Shown: piece after piece, positions 37,358 to 46,249 of the stretch
Numbering within the stretch: position 1 is the stretch's first letter
Layout of the letters: the number at the start of each line of letters is the position of its first letter
DNA from: Bacillota bacterium
GTDB lineage: Bacteria; Bacillota; Clostridia; Tissierellales; Gottschalkiaceae
Assembly: GCA_023420895.1 (NCBI GenBank)
Contig: JAEZUY010000002.1
Coordinates: 1 to 64,000, forward strand
Direction: 5' to 3'
DNA length: 64,000 bases
The notes under the pieces: generated by a model
The model's input: only the letters and a program-made list of their open reading frames with translations
The model's database searches: none
Told to the model about the DNA's origin: nothing
Made by a program: the position numbers and the translations under genes

Positions 37358-39302
37358 GGCAGCTGGAAAGTTTAATAATATAGTTCTGAAAACGCTCATC
37401 TTTGTTATTCTCACGGTATTCGCAGTTCCGGTTATGGCGATGGCAGATGCGGATGTCAGCGAAACTGGAAAAAAGAAAACTGTTATTCTTGCCGTAGATG
37501 AGATGGATTTCAGGGATGCAAATTACATGATGAATGACTGGACGGCAGTGGGCATAATGAGCGCCAAGACAGCAAGAGGAACTGGAAGTTCACTTGAAAG
37601 CCAGTTTATGACGATATCTTCAGGAAACAGAGTTACTGTAAAAGAAGAAGATTTCAAAGGGCTTAAAAAAGTTGAAGACAGCATGATGATTATGGATTTT
37701 GATTTGGTTACAAACGGACTCGATGAAAATTACGACGAATTTACAGAGAAGTTCGACTTTATTGGAGATATATTCCATAAAAACGGAATGAAGACGGCTT
37801 TTCTTGGAAATGACAGCGCTATGATGCTTGTTACGGATAAAGAAGGAAAAGTCGATTACGGAGAGTATATTGAAAATTATGATGATTTCTATGATGTTGA
37901 AACTAAAGCATTCGGTCTTCTTGAAAAATCTGATGTGCTTGCAATATCCTATGATTTTGAAGGAAGTCTTCACAGAATGGAATTTATAAAGAACATGATT
38001 TACAATATGGATGCTGATATATACGTTATATCGAAATATATATCGGGAAATGCTTCTGTGGGAAGAAACTCGACTTTGAAGCCGATAATTTACAAGAACG
38101 GCACAAAAGGAGTTCTTAACAGCAGAACGACAAAGAGAGAGGCTCTCGTGACTAATATAGATATACTGCCGACTATTCTCGACTATTACGGAATAGAATA
38201 TGAAGGGGTTATGGGAAAACCGCTTGAAATTGAAAAAAATGAAGAAAATCCGATTGAAGTTGTAAAAGATAAATTCGACAGATATATAAATCTTGCAAGT
38301 GTAAAGTATAAATTCAATGTTTCAGTAATATTCATACTGACTGTATTCATGCTGCTCTATCTGATAAGAAAGAGAAGTTTTGAAAAATTCAGCATAATTA
38401 TATATCTGCCGGTTATGAGCATTTTAGTCTCGCTCATACTAGGAAAGTATCTTTCAAAATTTGACAGTACAGTTTATTTCTATATAGTAATGTCAGTATC
38501 GCTGATAATAAACTTGATTCTCAAGTTTTTAAACAGGCTTGAACTGAAATGGATAGCAGGAGCGGTATTTGCTGTGTCTCTGCTTGAAATTATGTTCGTT
38601 CCGGAGATGGCCTACAGTTCATTTGTAGGATACAACAATCTCATATCAGGAGGCAGATTCTTCGGATTCAACAATGATATAATGGGAACTTTCGTAGGAG
38701 CTTTTCTGATAACGTATATGGCTCTGAGAAAAGACAAACCGAGATATAAGCAGCAGATTATAACTATAGTGATGATTCCGCTTCTTCTCATTCCTCTGAG
38801 CGGGAAGTTCGGAAGCAATTTTGGAGGACTTGTGACTGCTACAGTGCTTTCTCTAGTTCTAATTTACAGAGACCTTCTCGACAGGGTGAACAGAAAGCAG
38901 AAGCTGGGAATTCTTGCAGGAGCTCTTGTGCTGATAATTATAGCGATAGTCATCATGACTAAGGGAACAGACAGCCATATTGCAGGTTTTGCGGAAAGAG
39001 TCAGACTTTATGGAAGTGAGGAGTTCTTCTATATGGTCAGCAGAAAATTTGTACAGGTGATAAGGAATGCTAAGAGAATGCCTTGGGTTCTGGCGCTCAT
39101 AATTCAGATGACTTATCTTCTGAATATATACTGCGACAGAAATATGGCCAGATTCCTGAAAGATAAAGTGATTATGTTCATATTCATAAGTCTTGTAGCT
39201 CTTGTAACTAATGACACAGGAGTGGTGGCATTAGTTTATATAAATACATTTATAATTACAAAATTGCTGACTTTAGATTCTAAGTATTTCAGAACTTACT
39301 AA
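37341..39302 (+). CDS. Exported multi-pass membrane protein with alkaline-phosphatase-like N domain (paralogue 2)
   Basis: A 653-residue paralogue of the preceding protein. A signal sequence (LIFVILTVFAVPVMAMA) leads to an outer domain with traces of the alkaline phosphatase superfamily: KKTVILAVDEMDF, a late LKPIIYKNGTKGVLNS and LVTNIDILPTILDYYGI, which resembles the TNxDIxPTIL ending of sulfatases. The nucleophile and metal ligands are not evident. Nine or ten membrane helices follow, with YNNLISGGRFFGFNND and LSGKFGSNFGGLV matching the loops of paralogue 1. The start is TTG at 37341, preceded by AGAAGGGGG inside the upstream gene, giving a 17-base overlap and suggesting translational coupling. 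Function unknown; envelope-related transport or modification is a guess. Confidence 0.65.
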   Translation: MRGYSEAAGKFNNIVLKTLIFVILTVFAVPVMAMADADVSETGKKKTVILAVDEMDFRDANYMMNDWTAVGIMSAKTARGTGSSLESQFMTISSGNRVTVKEEDFKGLKKVEDSMMIMDFDLVTNGLDENYDEFTEKFDFIGDIFHKNGMKTAFLGNDSAMMLVTDKEGKVDYGEYIENYDDFYDVETKAFGLLEKSDVLAISYDFEGSLHRMEFIKNMIYNMDADIYVISKYISGNASVGRNSTLKPIIYKNGTKGVLNSRTTKREALVTNIDILPTILDYYGIEYEGVMGKPLEIEKNEENPIEVVKDKFDRYINLASVKYKFNVSVIFILTVFMLLYLIRKRSFEKFSIIIYLPVMSILVSLILGKYLSKFDSTVYFYIVMSVSLIINLILKFLNRLELKWIAGAVFAVSLLEIMFVPEMAYSSFVGYNNLISGGRFFGFNNDIMGTFVGAFLITYMALRKDKPRYKQQIITIVMIPLLLIPLSGKFGSNFGGLVTATVLSLVLIYRDLLDRVNRKQKLGILAGALVLIIIAIVIMTKGTDSHIAGFAERVRLYGSEEFFYMVSRKFVQVIRNAKRMPWVLALIIQMTYLLNIYCDRNMARFLKDKVIMFIFISLVALVTNDTGVVALVYINTFIITKLLTLDSKYFRTY

Positions 39303-39339
39303 AATAAGTTCATACAGGAAATAAACTCTATTTTAAGAC

Positions 39340-39368
39340 TTTACAACGCTAAAGATTTAACGTAAAAT
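39340..39368 (+). promoter_or_regulatory. Promoter of the amino-acid ABC transporter
   Basis: TTTACA, 17 nt, TAAAAT, about 55 nt before the start codon. Confidence 0.65.
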
Positions 39369-39423
39369 GTATATGACGGAAATTGTATATAATATTATAA
39401 AAAAGGTAGAAGGAGAATTGAGG

Positions 39424-40233
39424 ATGAAAAAAAGAATAGCATTAGCAGCTGCGGCACTGCTTACTGTAGGACTTCTTGCAGGATGCGGCGGAAACGGCGG
39501 CGAAAACGGAGAAAAAGGTTCTGAACAGGTTACTGTTGCAGAAGACAAATTCGTGGTAGGACTTGATGACAGCATACCGCCTATGGGATTCAAAGATGAG
39601 AACGGAGAAATTGTAGGTTTCGATATAGACCTTGCAAAAGCTGTCGCAGAAGAAATGGGGATGGAAGTAGAATTCAAGCCTCAGGACTGGGACGGAATAA
39701 TACTCAGTCTTAATAAAGGGGATGTAGATGTAATCTGGAACGCTTTCACTATAACTGATGCAAGAAGAAAAGAAGTTAATTTTACAGATGCATATCTTGC
39801 TAACAGACAGGTATTGACAGTTAAGGATGATTCAGAATATAAAACTATGGAAGATCTTGAAGGAAAAGTTCTTGGAATACAGCTTGGAAGTACTGCTGAG
39901 CAGGCACTTGACTCTCATGCAGAATTCAAAGACAGTCTGAAAGAAGTTAAAGCATATTCAAACAACGTTGAGGCTCTTATGGACCTTGATGCTGGAAGAG
40001 TTGACACTGTGCTTCTAGATGAAGTTATTGCAAAATACTTCATATCTAAAAAAGACGGAAACTACAGAGTTCTTGATCAAGATTTAGGAAAAGAAGAATA
40101 CGGAGTTGGAGTTAGAAAAGGAGACGAAGAGTTCCTTGAAAAACTTAACGAAGCTTTAAATAAAGTTAAAAACAGTGAAAAAGGTAAAGAAATATCTGAA
40201 GAGTGGTTTACAGAAGATATATTAGTTAAATAG
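39424..40233 (+). CDS. Polar amino-acid ABC transporter substrate-binding lipoprotein
   Basis: A 269-residue family 3 solute-binding protein with a lipoprotein signal (ALAAAALLTVGLLAGCGG). The mature part shows FVVGLDDSIPPMGFKDENGEIVGFDIDLAKAVAEEMG-type sequence (ligand-binding start), WDGIILSLNKGDVDVIWNAFTIT, and LGIQLGSTAEQALDS. Substrates of this group are polar amino acids or cystine. The ATG at 39424 follows GAAGGAG at nine bases; an earlier in-frame ATG lies in the promoter. A permease gene follows 17 bases later but no ATPase gene. Confidence 0.9.
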   Translation: MKKRIALAAAALLTVGLLAGCGGNGGENGEKGSEQVTVAEDKFVVGLDDSIPPMGFKDENGEIVGFDIDLAKAVAEEMGMEVEFKPQDWDGIILSLNKGDVDVIWNAFTITDARRKEVNFTDAYLANRQVLTVKDDSEYKTMEDLEGKVLGIQLGSTAEQALDSHAEFKDSLKEVKAYSNNVEALMDLDAGRVDTVLLDEVIAKYFISKKDGNYRVLDQDLGKEEYGVGVRKGDEEFLEKLNEALNKVKNSEKGKEISEEWFTEDILVK

Positions 40234-40250
40234 AACAGGAGTGTTGAAAA

Positions 40251-40901
40251 TTGGAAGGGATTATAGATCATTTTGTATATATAATGAAAGGAAGCGGAAC
40301 GACCTTAGCCCTTACATTTGCCACATTCATACTGTCAGTGCCTTTAGGACTGCTCGGAGCGATAGGCAAAATATCAGGAGGGAAGATACTCAGAGTAATT
40401 CTTACATTCTATACATGGCTGTTCAGAGGGACACCGCTGCTTTTACAGGTATTCTTTATATATTACGGACTCCCTTTCATATCGCCGGCGCTGACAATAA
40501 ACAGTGCATTTGCGGCATCGCTTCTGGCATTTGTGCTTAATTATTCTGCATATTTCATTGAAATATTCAGAGGCGGTATAGAATCGATAGATAAAGGACA
40601 GTACGAAGCTTCTAAAGCTTTAGGTTTTAACTACAGACAGACTATGTTTCACATAATTTTTCCGCAGACTATCAGAAGAATAGTTCCTACGACTTCAAGT
40701 GAAACTGTCAATCTTGTTAAAGACACAGCTTTAGTTGCAGTAATAGGACTGGGAGAACTTTCGCGTTCAGCAAAGGAGATAGTTTCAAGAGAAGCTATAA
40801 TAACACCGTTTATAATAGCTGCAGTTATCTATCTTGCGCTTAACTCAGTAATTTTATTTATATTCAGAAAAATTGAAGAGAAACAGAAAGTTTATGAATA
40901 A
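40251..40901 (+). CDS. Amino-acid ABC transporter permease
   Basis: A 216-residue HisM/GlnP-type permease with five membrane helices and the ATPase-docking EAA loop EASKALGFNYRQTMFHIIFPQTIRR (about residues 122-146). TTG start, AGGAGTG upstream. Cotranscribed with the binding protein. The expected third partner, a GlnQ-type ATPase, is absent: the unit ends at a terminator and the next gene is an unrelated metal pump, so the ATPase must be supplied from elsewhere. Confidence 0.9.
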   Translation: MEGIIDHFVYIMKGSGTTLALTFATFILSVPLGLLGAIGKISGGKILRVILTFYTWLFRGTPLLLQVFFIYYGLPFISPALTINSAFAASLLAFVLNYSAYFIEIFRGGIESIDKGQYEASKALGFNYRQTMFHIIFPQTIRRIVPTTSSETVNLVKDTALVAVIGLGELSRSAKEIVSREAIITPFIIAAVIYLALNSVILFIFRKIEEKQKVYE

Positions 40902-40908
40902 ACAGTAT

Positions 40909-40943
40909 AAAGGGGAACTGCTTGATAGCAGTTCCTTTTTTTA
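40909..40943 (+). terminator. Intrinsic terminator after the amino-acid permease gene
   Basis: AAAGGGGAACTGCT and AGCAGTTCCTTTTTT pair over a 4-nt loop. Confidence 0.9.
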
Positions 40944-40956
40944 TTGAGAAAATGAC

Positions 40957-40985
40957 TTGATATTTTTCTCTTTCAGTATTATAAT
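40957..40985 (+). promoter_or_regulatory. Promoter of the heavy-metal ATPase gene, with possible operator
   Basis: TTGATA, 17 nt, TATAAT. Just downstream (40996-41016) the repeat-rich CATATAAACATATATTCATATG has CATAT/ATATG inverted ends, a position suited to a metal-responsive repressor; no regulator gene is adjacent. Confidence 0.65.
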
Positions 40986-41032
40986 GATATTAAGACATAT
41001 AAACATATATTCATATGAAAGGAGAGTTAGAG

Positions 41033-43141
41033 ATGAATAAGACGATACCGTTCGAGGGACTTACGTGCGGAAACTGCGGAGAAAAAATCCGTGCTGAAAT
41101 TGAAACACTGGAAGGTGTCGAAAAAGCAGATTTGAATATGTTCACTCAGAAAATGAAAATAGATGTTGCGGAGAATGCAGATATCAAATCTATTTATAAA
41201 AAGATGCAGGATATAGCAGATAAGATAGAGCCGGGCACTGTTTTTATATTTGAAGAGGAAGAGGACAAGTTCAAAGGTACGGATTCTGAAAGTGTTTCAG
41301 ATTTTAAAAAGACAGTTTTCAGAATAATACTTTCTGCAGTTTTTTTCGGACTGAGCTTCGCTGTTCATAAAGAAAGCACATTATATACAGGATTAATATT
41401 TATGGGTTATACGATAATAGGCGGTCCGATAGTAGTAAGTGCAGTCAACAAGATGATGGATAAGCAGTTCTTCGATGAAGAATTTCTGATGACAGTTGCA
41501 ACTTTTGCAGCGCTTTCAATTGGAGAATATCAGGAGGCGCTTGCAGTTATGCTTTTCTATGAAGTCGGAGAGATGCTTCAGGAAAGAGCAGTTATGAGTT
41601 CAAGAAAATCGCTTACCGAACTCGTTAATCTGAAAGCTGAATATGCGAATGTAAAAAGAGGAGAAAATTATGAAAAAGTAGATCCTGAAGATCTTCAGAT
41701 AGGAGATATAATTCTTATAAAACCGGGAGAAAAAGTGCCTGTTGACGGTACTGCAGTCGCAGGAGAGACTAGAATGAATACTGCGGCTCTTACTGGAGAA
41801 TCAGTTCCGATAGGAATAGAAGCAGGAGAAGAGGTTCTTTCAGGCTATATAAATGAAACAGGAACTATAGAAATGAGAGTCGAAAAGGCATTTAATGATT
41901 CTGCAGTTGCAAAAATTCTGGACATGGTTGAAAATGCAGGATCTAAAAAAGCGCCTATAGAAAAGTTCATAACGAAATTTTCAAGAATATATACGCCGAC
42001 AGTGGTTATATTAGCCATTATAATTGCTCTCTTCATGCCACTGATACTTAGAGAGCCTTTGAGCGAATGGGTTTACAGAGCGGCAATATTTCTAGTTATA
42101 TCATGTCCCTGCGCATTAGTAGTTTCAGTTCCTCTTGGATTCTTTGCGGGAATAGGATCATGTTCTAAAAACGGAATTCTCGTAAAAGGAGGAAACTATC
42201 TGGAAGCGCTGGACAGTGTGAACTACGTTATAATGGACAAAACTGGAACTCTTACAGAAGGAGTTTTCAAAGTTCAGAAAGTTGAGCCGGCTGAAGGATT
42301 TGATGAAGCTGAGGTGCTTGAATACGCTGCGGCTGCAGAAAGTTTTTCAAATCACCCTATAGCAAAATCAGTAGTTGAAAAATACGGCGATGAAATAAAT
42401 ACGGATATAATAACTAATCATGAGGAAATTGCAGGACACGGAATAAAAGCGGAAGTGAACGGAAGAGAAGTTCTTGCAGGAAATAAAAAACTCATGGACA
42501 AGTTCAATATCAGCTATGAAATTGAAGGAGATGACATGGGAACGGAAGTTCTCATTGGAATGGACGGAAAGTTTGCCGGAAGAATAATCATATCGGACAG
42601 CATTAAAAAAGATGCAAAAGAGACCGTAAGAAGACTTAAAGAGCTTGGAGTGGAACATGTCAGAATGCTTACAGGAGATAATGAAACGGCTGCAAGAAAA
42701 GTTTCTGAAGAAATAGGAATTGATGAATACGATGCAGGACTGCTTCCTGACGACAAGCTTAGAATATTCGAGTCTATAATAAATTCTAAAAAAGAGAATG
42801 AAAGGGTTGCATTCGTAGGAGACGGGATAAATGATGCGCCTACTCTTGCTAGAGCTGATATAGGAATTGCAATGGGAGGACTCGGATCAGACGCAGCAGT
42901 TGAAGTTTCAGATATAGTAATAGTGAATGACGAACCGAGTAAAATTCCTCAGGCGATATATATATCTAAGAGGGTTAAGAAAATAGTGCTTCAGAATATA
43001 GTATTCGCTCTTGGAGTGAAAATAATAGTTCTTATAATGGGAGCATTAGGACTTGCGACTATGTGGGAGGCAGTTTTTGCAGATGTCGGAGTTTCTGTGC
43101 TTGCGGTACTGAACTCTATGAGAGCTTTGAGACTTAAATAG
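41033..43141 (+). CDS. Heavy-metal-translocating P-type ATPase (Zn/Cd/Pb type)
   Basis: A 702-residue P1B ATPase exporting soft divalent metals. An N-terminal HMA domain has the metal site GLTCGNCGEK (C12, C15). Then come the actuator TGESVP, the membrane motif SCPCALVVSVPLGF near residue 357, the phosphorylation site DKTGTLTEG near 401, SNHPIA (HP motif) near 440, and GDGINDAPTLARADIG. The CPC motif with this C-terminal helix pattern fits the CadA/ZntA group rather than copper pumps. The ATG at 41033 follows AAAGGAGAG. Monocistronic with own promoter and terminator. Confidence 0.92.
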   Translation: MNKTIPFEGLTCGNCGEKIRAEIETLEGVEKADLNMFTQKMKIDVAENADIKSIYKKMQDIADKIEPGTVFIFEEEEDKFKGTDSESVSDFKKTVFRIILSAVFFGLSFAVHKESTLYTGLIFMGYTIIGGPIVVSAVNKMMDKQFFDEEFLMTVATFAALSIGEYQEALAVMLFYEVGEMLQERAVMSSRKSLTELVNLKAEYANVKRGENYEKVDPEDLQIGDIILIKPGEKVPVDGTAVAGETRMNTAALTGESVPIGIEAGEEVLSGYINETGTIEMRVEKAFNDSAVAKILDMVENAGSKKAPIEKFITKFSRIYTPTVVILAIIIALFMPLILREPLSEWVYRAAIFLVISCPCALVVSVPLGFFAGIGSCSKNGILVKGGNYLEALDSVNYVIMDKTGTLTEGVFKVQKVEPAEGFDEAEVLEYAAAAESFSNHPIAKSVVEKYGDEINTDIITNHEEIAGHGIKAEVNGREVLAGNKKLMDKFNISYEIEGDDMGTEVLIGMDGKFAGRIIISDSIKKDAKETVRRLKELGVEHVRMLTGDNETAARKVSEEIGIDEYDAGLLPDDKLRIFESIINSKKENERVAFVGDGINDAPTLARADIGIAMGGLGSDAAVEVSDIVIVNDEPSKIPQAIYISKRVKKIVLQNIVFALGVKIIVLIMGALGLATMWEAVFADVGVSVLAVLNSMRALRLK

Positions 43142-43182
43142 CGAATATAAAAAATATAGAAAAAATATAATGGATTATATAT

Positions 43183-43220
43183 AAAAAAACAGCTGAATCT
43201 TAATGATTCAGCTGTTTTTT
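43183..43220 (+). terminator. Intrinsic terminator after the metal ATPase gene
   Basis: AAAAAACAGCTGAATC and GATTCAGCTGTTTTTT pair perfectly over a 5-nt loop. Confidence 0.93.
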
Positions 43221-43233
43221 CATGTTCTTATGC

Positions 43234-43262
43234 TTAAAATATGCTAGAATAATTATTATAAT
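43234..43262 (+). promoter_or_regulatory. Promoter of azlCD
   Basis: TTAAAA, 17 nt, TATAAT, 15 nt before the start codon; the leader is very short. Confidence 0.55.
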
Positions 43263-43277
43263 ACAAGGGGTGATCAG

Positions 43278-43982
43278 TTGAAAAAAGATATAAAAGAAGG
43301 TATGGGACACAGCATACCGATAGCGCTGGGATATTTTCCAGTATCTTTCACATTTGGACTGATTGCAGTATCTTCTGGACTGAATCCTATGCTGGCATTT
43401 GCTATATCTCTTACAAATTTCACATCTGCAGGACAGTTTGCAGGCATGAATATAATGATTGCAGGGGGAACTTACATAGAGATGGCTGTTACAATGCTTG
43501 TAATAAACTTGAGATATATGCTTATGAGTTTTTCATTGAGCCAGAAGATGAAGGGATTCGGAATTATAGACAGACTTATAACCGGATTTGGAGTTACAGA
43601 CGAGATATTTGCAGTATCGTCGATTGAGAAAGATGAAATCAGCCCTTCATATATGAGAGGACTCATATTTCTTCCGTATATAGGATGGAGCATGGGAACT
43701 CTTTTAGGAGCGCTGATATCGGGAGTTCTTCCGGAGAGACTTAAAGATTCAATGGGAATAGCTCTTTACGGAATGTTTCTCGCTATAATAATACCTGTTG
43801 CAAAACAGAGTCCTAAAGTGCTGAAAGTGATACTTATAGCTGTAGCTATGAGCTGCGCTTTTTACTATACACCTGTTCTGAAGGAGGTTCCGCAGGGATG
43901 GATGATAATTATAACTACAGTTGCGGCATCGGCTATAGGCGCGCTTCTGTTCCCGGAGGTGAATTCAGATGACGGCGATTAA
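43278..43982 (+). CDS. azlC: AzlC family branched-chain amino-acid exporter, large subunit
   Basis: A 234-residue membrane protein (about seven helices) starting IPIALGYFPVSFTFGLIAVSSGL and containing TNFTSAGQFAGMNIM and NLRYMLMSFSLSQKM, all typical of AzlC. With AzlD it exports branched-chain amino acids or analogues. ATG or TTG choice: the start at 43278 is preceded by AGGGGTGATC. It overlaps azlD by 14 bases, indicating translational coupling. No Lrp/AsnC-type regulator is adjacent. Confidence 0.9.
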   Translation: MKKDIKEGMGHSIPIALGYFPVSFTFGLIAVSSGLNPMLAFAISLTNFTSAGQFAGMNIMIAGGTYIEMAVTMLVINLRYMLMSFSLSQKMKGFGIIDRLITGFGVTDEIFAVSSIEKDEISPSYMRGLIFLPYIGWSMGTLLGALISGVLPERLKDSMGIALYGMFLAIIIPVAKQSPKVLKVILIAVAMSCAFYYTPVLKEVPQGWMIIITTVAASAIGALLFPEVNSDDGD

Positions 43983-44283
43983 ATATATAGCTATAATGGC
44001 GCTTGTGACTTATGCTATAAGAATTTTTCCGCTTATACTGATGAAAGACAGGGAGATAAAATCGAAATTCATTAGAAGATTTCTCGATTTCACTCCTTAT
44101 GCAGTTTTAGGCAGCATGACTTTTCCGTTTATAATATATTCGACAGGAAATACGGCAACGGGAATTATAGGAACTGCGGCTGCTTTGGCTCTTTCATATT
44201 TAAACAAGGGACTCACTAAAGTTGCCATATATACTGTTATAATAGTATATATTGCAGATACGGCTTTATACTTAATGAAATAG
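43969..44283 (+). CDS. azlD: AzlD family branched-chain amino-acid exporter, small subunit
   Basis: A 104-residue protein with four hydrophobic segments and the typical ATYAIRIFPLILM-like start (VTYAIRIFPLILMKDRE) followed by RFLDFTPYAVLGSMTFP. Size and position right behind azlC, with a 14-base overlap and a GGAGGTG binding site inside azlC, make the identification firm. Confidence 0.9.
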   Translation: MTAIKYIAIMALVTYAIRIFPLILMKDREIKSKFIRRFLDFTPYAVLGSMTFPFIIYSTGNTATGIIGTAAALALSYLNKGLTKVAIYTVIIVYIADTALYLMK

Positions 44284-44542
44284 CCAGTTTGTAATAATTC
44301 TGTTTTTTTATTGACGAATATATTGTGTTATAATTATATGGTTAGTACAATAGACTGACAGAGTATTTTTTGAGAGAAAAAAGACTAAAAAACAGTGAAT
44401 ATAATATAAAAAATAATATAAATAAGGAATAATTACAGCATCTGTTTGATAATAAAGAAAGGCGGTGAAACTGCTATTCTAATAAATCTGAAAATCTGTT
44501 ATTGGGGTTTTGAGCTTGAATAATTTAGGTAGCAGAAATGAG
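44284..44542 (+). promoter_or_regulatory. nagB promoter and long structured leader
   Basis: TTGACG (44311-44316) with TTATAT 17 nt further on (44334-44339; TATAAT overlaps at 44329) forms the promoter, leaving a leader of about 200 nt. It holds AGTATTTTTT-GAGAG-AAAAAAGACT, a near-perfect hairpin. The best binding site, AAAGGCGG (44458-44465), is 77 nt before the chosen ATG. CTGCTA (44471-44476) is complementary to TAGCAG (44530-44535), which would bring the two close together. Confidence 0.45.
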
Positions 44543-45268
44543 ATGGAACTGATAGTAACAAAAGATTATAAAGGTATGGCAAGAGAGGCGGCCAGAATAA
44601 TAGCTCAGGATATACTTAAAAAACCTAATATGGTTTTAGGTCTTGCAACTGGAAGCACTCCGGAAAAAGTATATGAAAAGCTTATAGAGCTTTATCAGAA
44701 AGGACTTATAAGCTTTAAAGATATGGTGACATTCAATCTCGATGAGTATCTTGGACTTTCAAAGACTCATGAGCAGAGTTACTACTACTATATGATGGAC
44801 AATCTGTTTCACCATATAGATATTGAAAAAGAAAATATAAACATACTTGACGGGAAAGCTCTGAATATAGAGCAGGAATGCAAGGAGTATGAAGACAGAA
44901 TAAGAAAGGCAGGAGGAATAGACCTTCAGCTTTTAGGAATAGGAAGAAATGGACATATAGGGTTTAATGAGCCTTCAGATGAGATAGAGCCTAATACTAG
45001 ACTGGTAGATTTAACTGAAGAGACTATTGATGTAAATTCAAGATTTTTCGACAGTATAGATGAGGTTCCTACGAAAGCTCTGACTATGGGAATAAAGACG
45101 ATAATGAATGCAAGAAAGATAATACTGATTGCAAACGGAGAAGAAAAAGCGCAGGCCGTTTACGACACTGTAAGAGGACCTATAGAACCTGAAAAACCGG
45201 GATCTATTCTTCAGCTTCACTGCAATGCCACTATAATAGTGGATGAGGAAGCTGCGAAACTGCTTTAA
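44543..45268 (+). CDS. nagB: Glucosamine-6-phosphate deaminase
   Basis: A 241-residue enzyme converting glucosamine 6-phosphate to fructose 6-phosphate and ammonia, linking amino-sugar breakdown to glycolysis. Motifs are MVLGLATGSTPEKVYEKL, TFNLDEYLGLSKTHEQSY (catalytic Asp) and LLGIGRNGHIGFNEPSDE (catalytic His/Glu). The ATG at 44543 gives the length and start (MELIVTKDYKGMA) usual for NagB; TTG codons at 44510 and 44516 are alternatives, as GGGG precedes the latter. No nagA neighbour is present. Confidence 0.93.
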   Translation: MELIVTKDYKGMAREAARIIAQDILKKPNMVLGLATGSTPEKVYEKLIELYQKGLISFKDMVTFNLDEYLGLSKTHEQSYYYYMMDNLFHHIDIEKENINILDGKALNIEQECKEYEDRIRKAGGIDLQLLGIGRNGHIGFNEPSDEIEPNTRLVDLTEETIDVNSRFFDSIDEVPTKALTMGIKTIMNARKIILIANGEEKAQAVYDTVRGPIEPEKPGSILQLHCNATIIVDEEAAKLL

Positions 45269-45298
45269 TTCAAATATAGAAATTAGGGGATAAGAGAT

Positions 45299-45859
45299 AT
45301 GACAGATTTGCTTAAGGCCGCTCTGGCGATGGTTACAGAGGGAATGAGTGTGCCTTTTCCGGGAATAATATTTCTTCTGACATGGGGAAGCATAAATTCC
45401 CCAAGTATTGGAGAAGGTGCTGCAGTATCTCTTCTTCTCGCTTTTTCATATACAGCCGGAAGTTTCTTTCCATATTTTATAGGAGAAAAACTTGGAAACA
45501 GAGCGGCGGCTCTTTTCGGAAAAAAGATAAATAATGCGTTTATAAGAGGACAGAATTTCATGAAAAAATACGGTGTTATAGCCGTTGCAATTTCGCGTCC
45601 ATTCGGATGGGGAAACTATATTTCCTACATAGCAGGGGCGGCGGAAGTAGACAAAAAAACTTATTCAGCTCTGACATTCGCAGGAATTTATCCATGGTGT
45701 CTTGTAATGGTTCTTCTGGGAAGAAAATTCAGAGGAAATATTGCTGCCGTAATGGAATTCATAAACGATATATCTGTGTATATATATATTATTGTTTTCA
45801 CAGCGGCATTAATATTTGCGCTTACTAGATACAGAAGATATGTAAAGCTTAAGAGATGA
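45299..45859 (+). CDS. DedA/VTT family membrane protein
   Basis: A 186-residue DedA-type protein (SNARE-associated/VTT domain). Visible are PFPGIIFLL near the start, YFIGEKLGNRAA, and GVIAVAISRPFGWGNYISYIAGAAEVDKKTY, the glycine-rich reentrant region with a conserved Arg. Members are lipid carriers or scramblases, for example for undecaprenyl phosphate or phospholipids; this one's ligand is unknown. The usual Phe-Gly-x-x-x-G start motif is reduced. It follows nagB after 30 bases and may be cotranscribed. Confidence 0.8.
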   Translation: MTDLLKAALAMVTEGMSVPFPGIIFLLTWGSINSPSIGEGAAVSLLLAFSYTAGSFFPYFIGEKLGNRAAALFGKKINNAFIRGQNFMKKYGVIAVAISRPFGWGNYISYIAGAAEVDKKTYSALTFAGIYPWCLVMVLLGRKFRGNIAAVMEFINDISVYIYIIVFTAALIFALTRYRRYVKLKR

Positions 45860-45916
45860 CTTAAACAGGATATTAATATATAATGAAAGTATAATATATT
45901 TGGAGGAGGAAGATTT

Positions 45917-46183
45917 ATGATACTATACGCAATGATAATGGAAACAGTCGATCCTGAAAAGGACGCAGAAGTTTTAGATGAGCACAAAGCTTATCTTGCT
46001 AAATATCTTGAGTCAGGAAAAATCTATGCAAAGGGACCTTTCCTAGACCACTCAGGGGGACTTATAATCTATAATACTGAAACTATAGAAGAAGCAAGAG
46101 AACTTATAGAAAACGACCCTGTTATAAAACATAAATCTCGTAAATATACTCTTAAAGAGTGGAGAAGCACTATAGAAATCTAA
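45917..46183 (+). CDS. YciI family protein
   Basis: An 88-residue ferredoxin-like alpha/beta protein with the YciI pattern: R/D...HKAYLAKYLESGKIYAKGPFLDHSGGLIIYNT, then ARELIENDPVIKHKSRKYTLKEW. The conserved His (DEHKAYL) and the Asp-Pro of ENDP are the putative active-site residues of the family; the function is unknown. The ATG follows TGGAGGAGGAAG. It ends at a terminator. Confidence 0.85.
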   Translation: MILYAMIMETVDPEKDAEVLDEHKAYLAKYLESGKIYAKGPFLDHSGGLIIYNTETIEEARELIENDPVIKHKSRKYTLKEWRSTIEI

Positions 46184-46188
46184 TTTCA

Positions 46189-46218
46189 AAGGCAGTCATG
46201 CAACATGACTGCTTTTTT
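46189..46218 (+). terminator. Intrinsic terminator after the YciI gene
   Basis: GCAGTCATG, CAA, CATGACTGC, followed by T7. Confidence 0.9.
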
Positions 46219-46249
46219 TACAACTATAAACTATCCGAGGTGAAAATTT

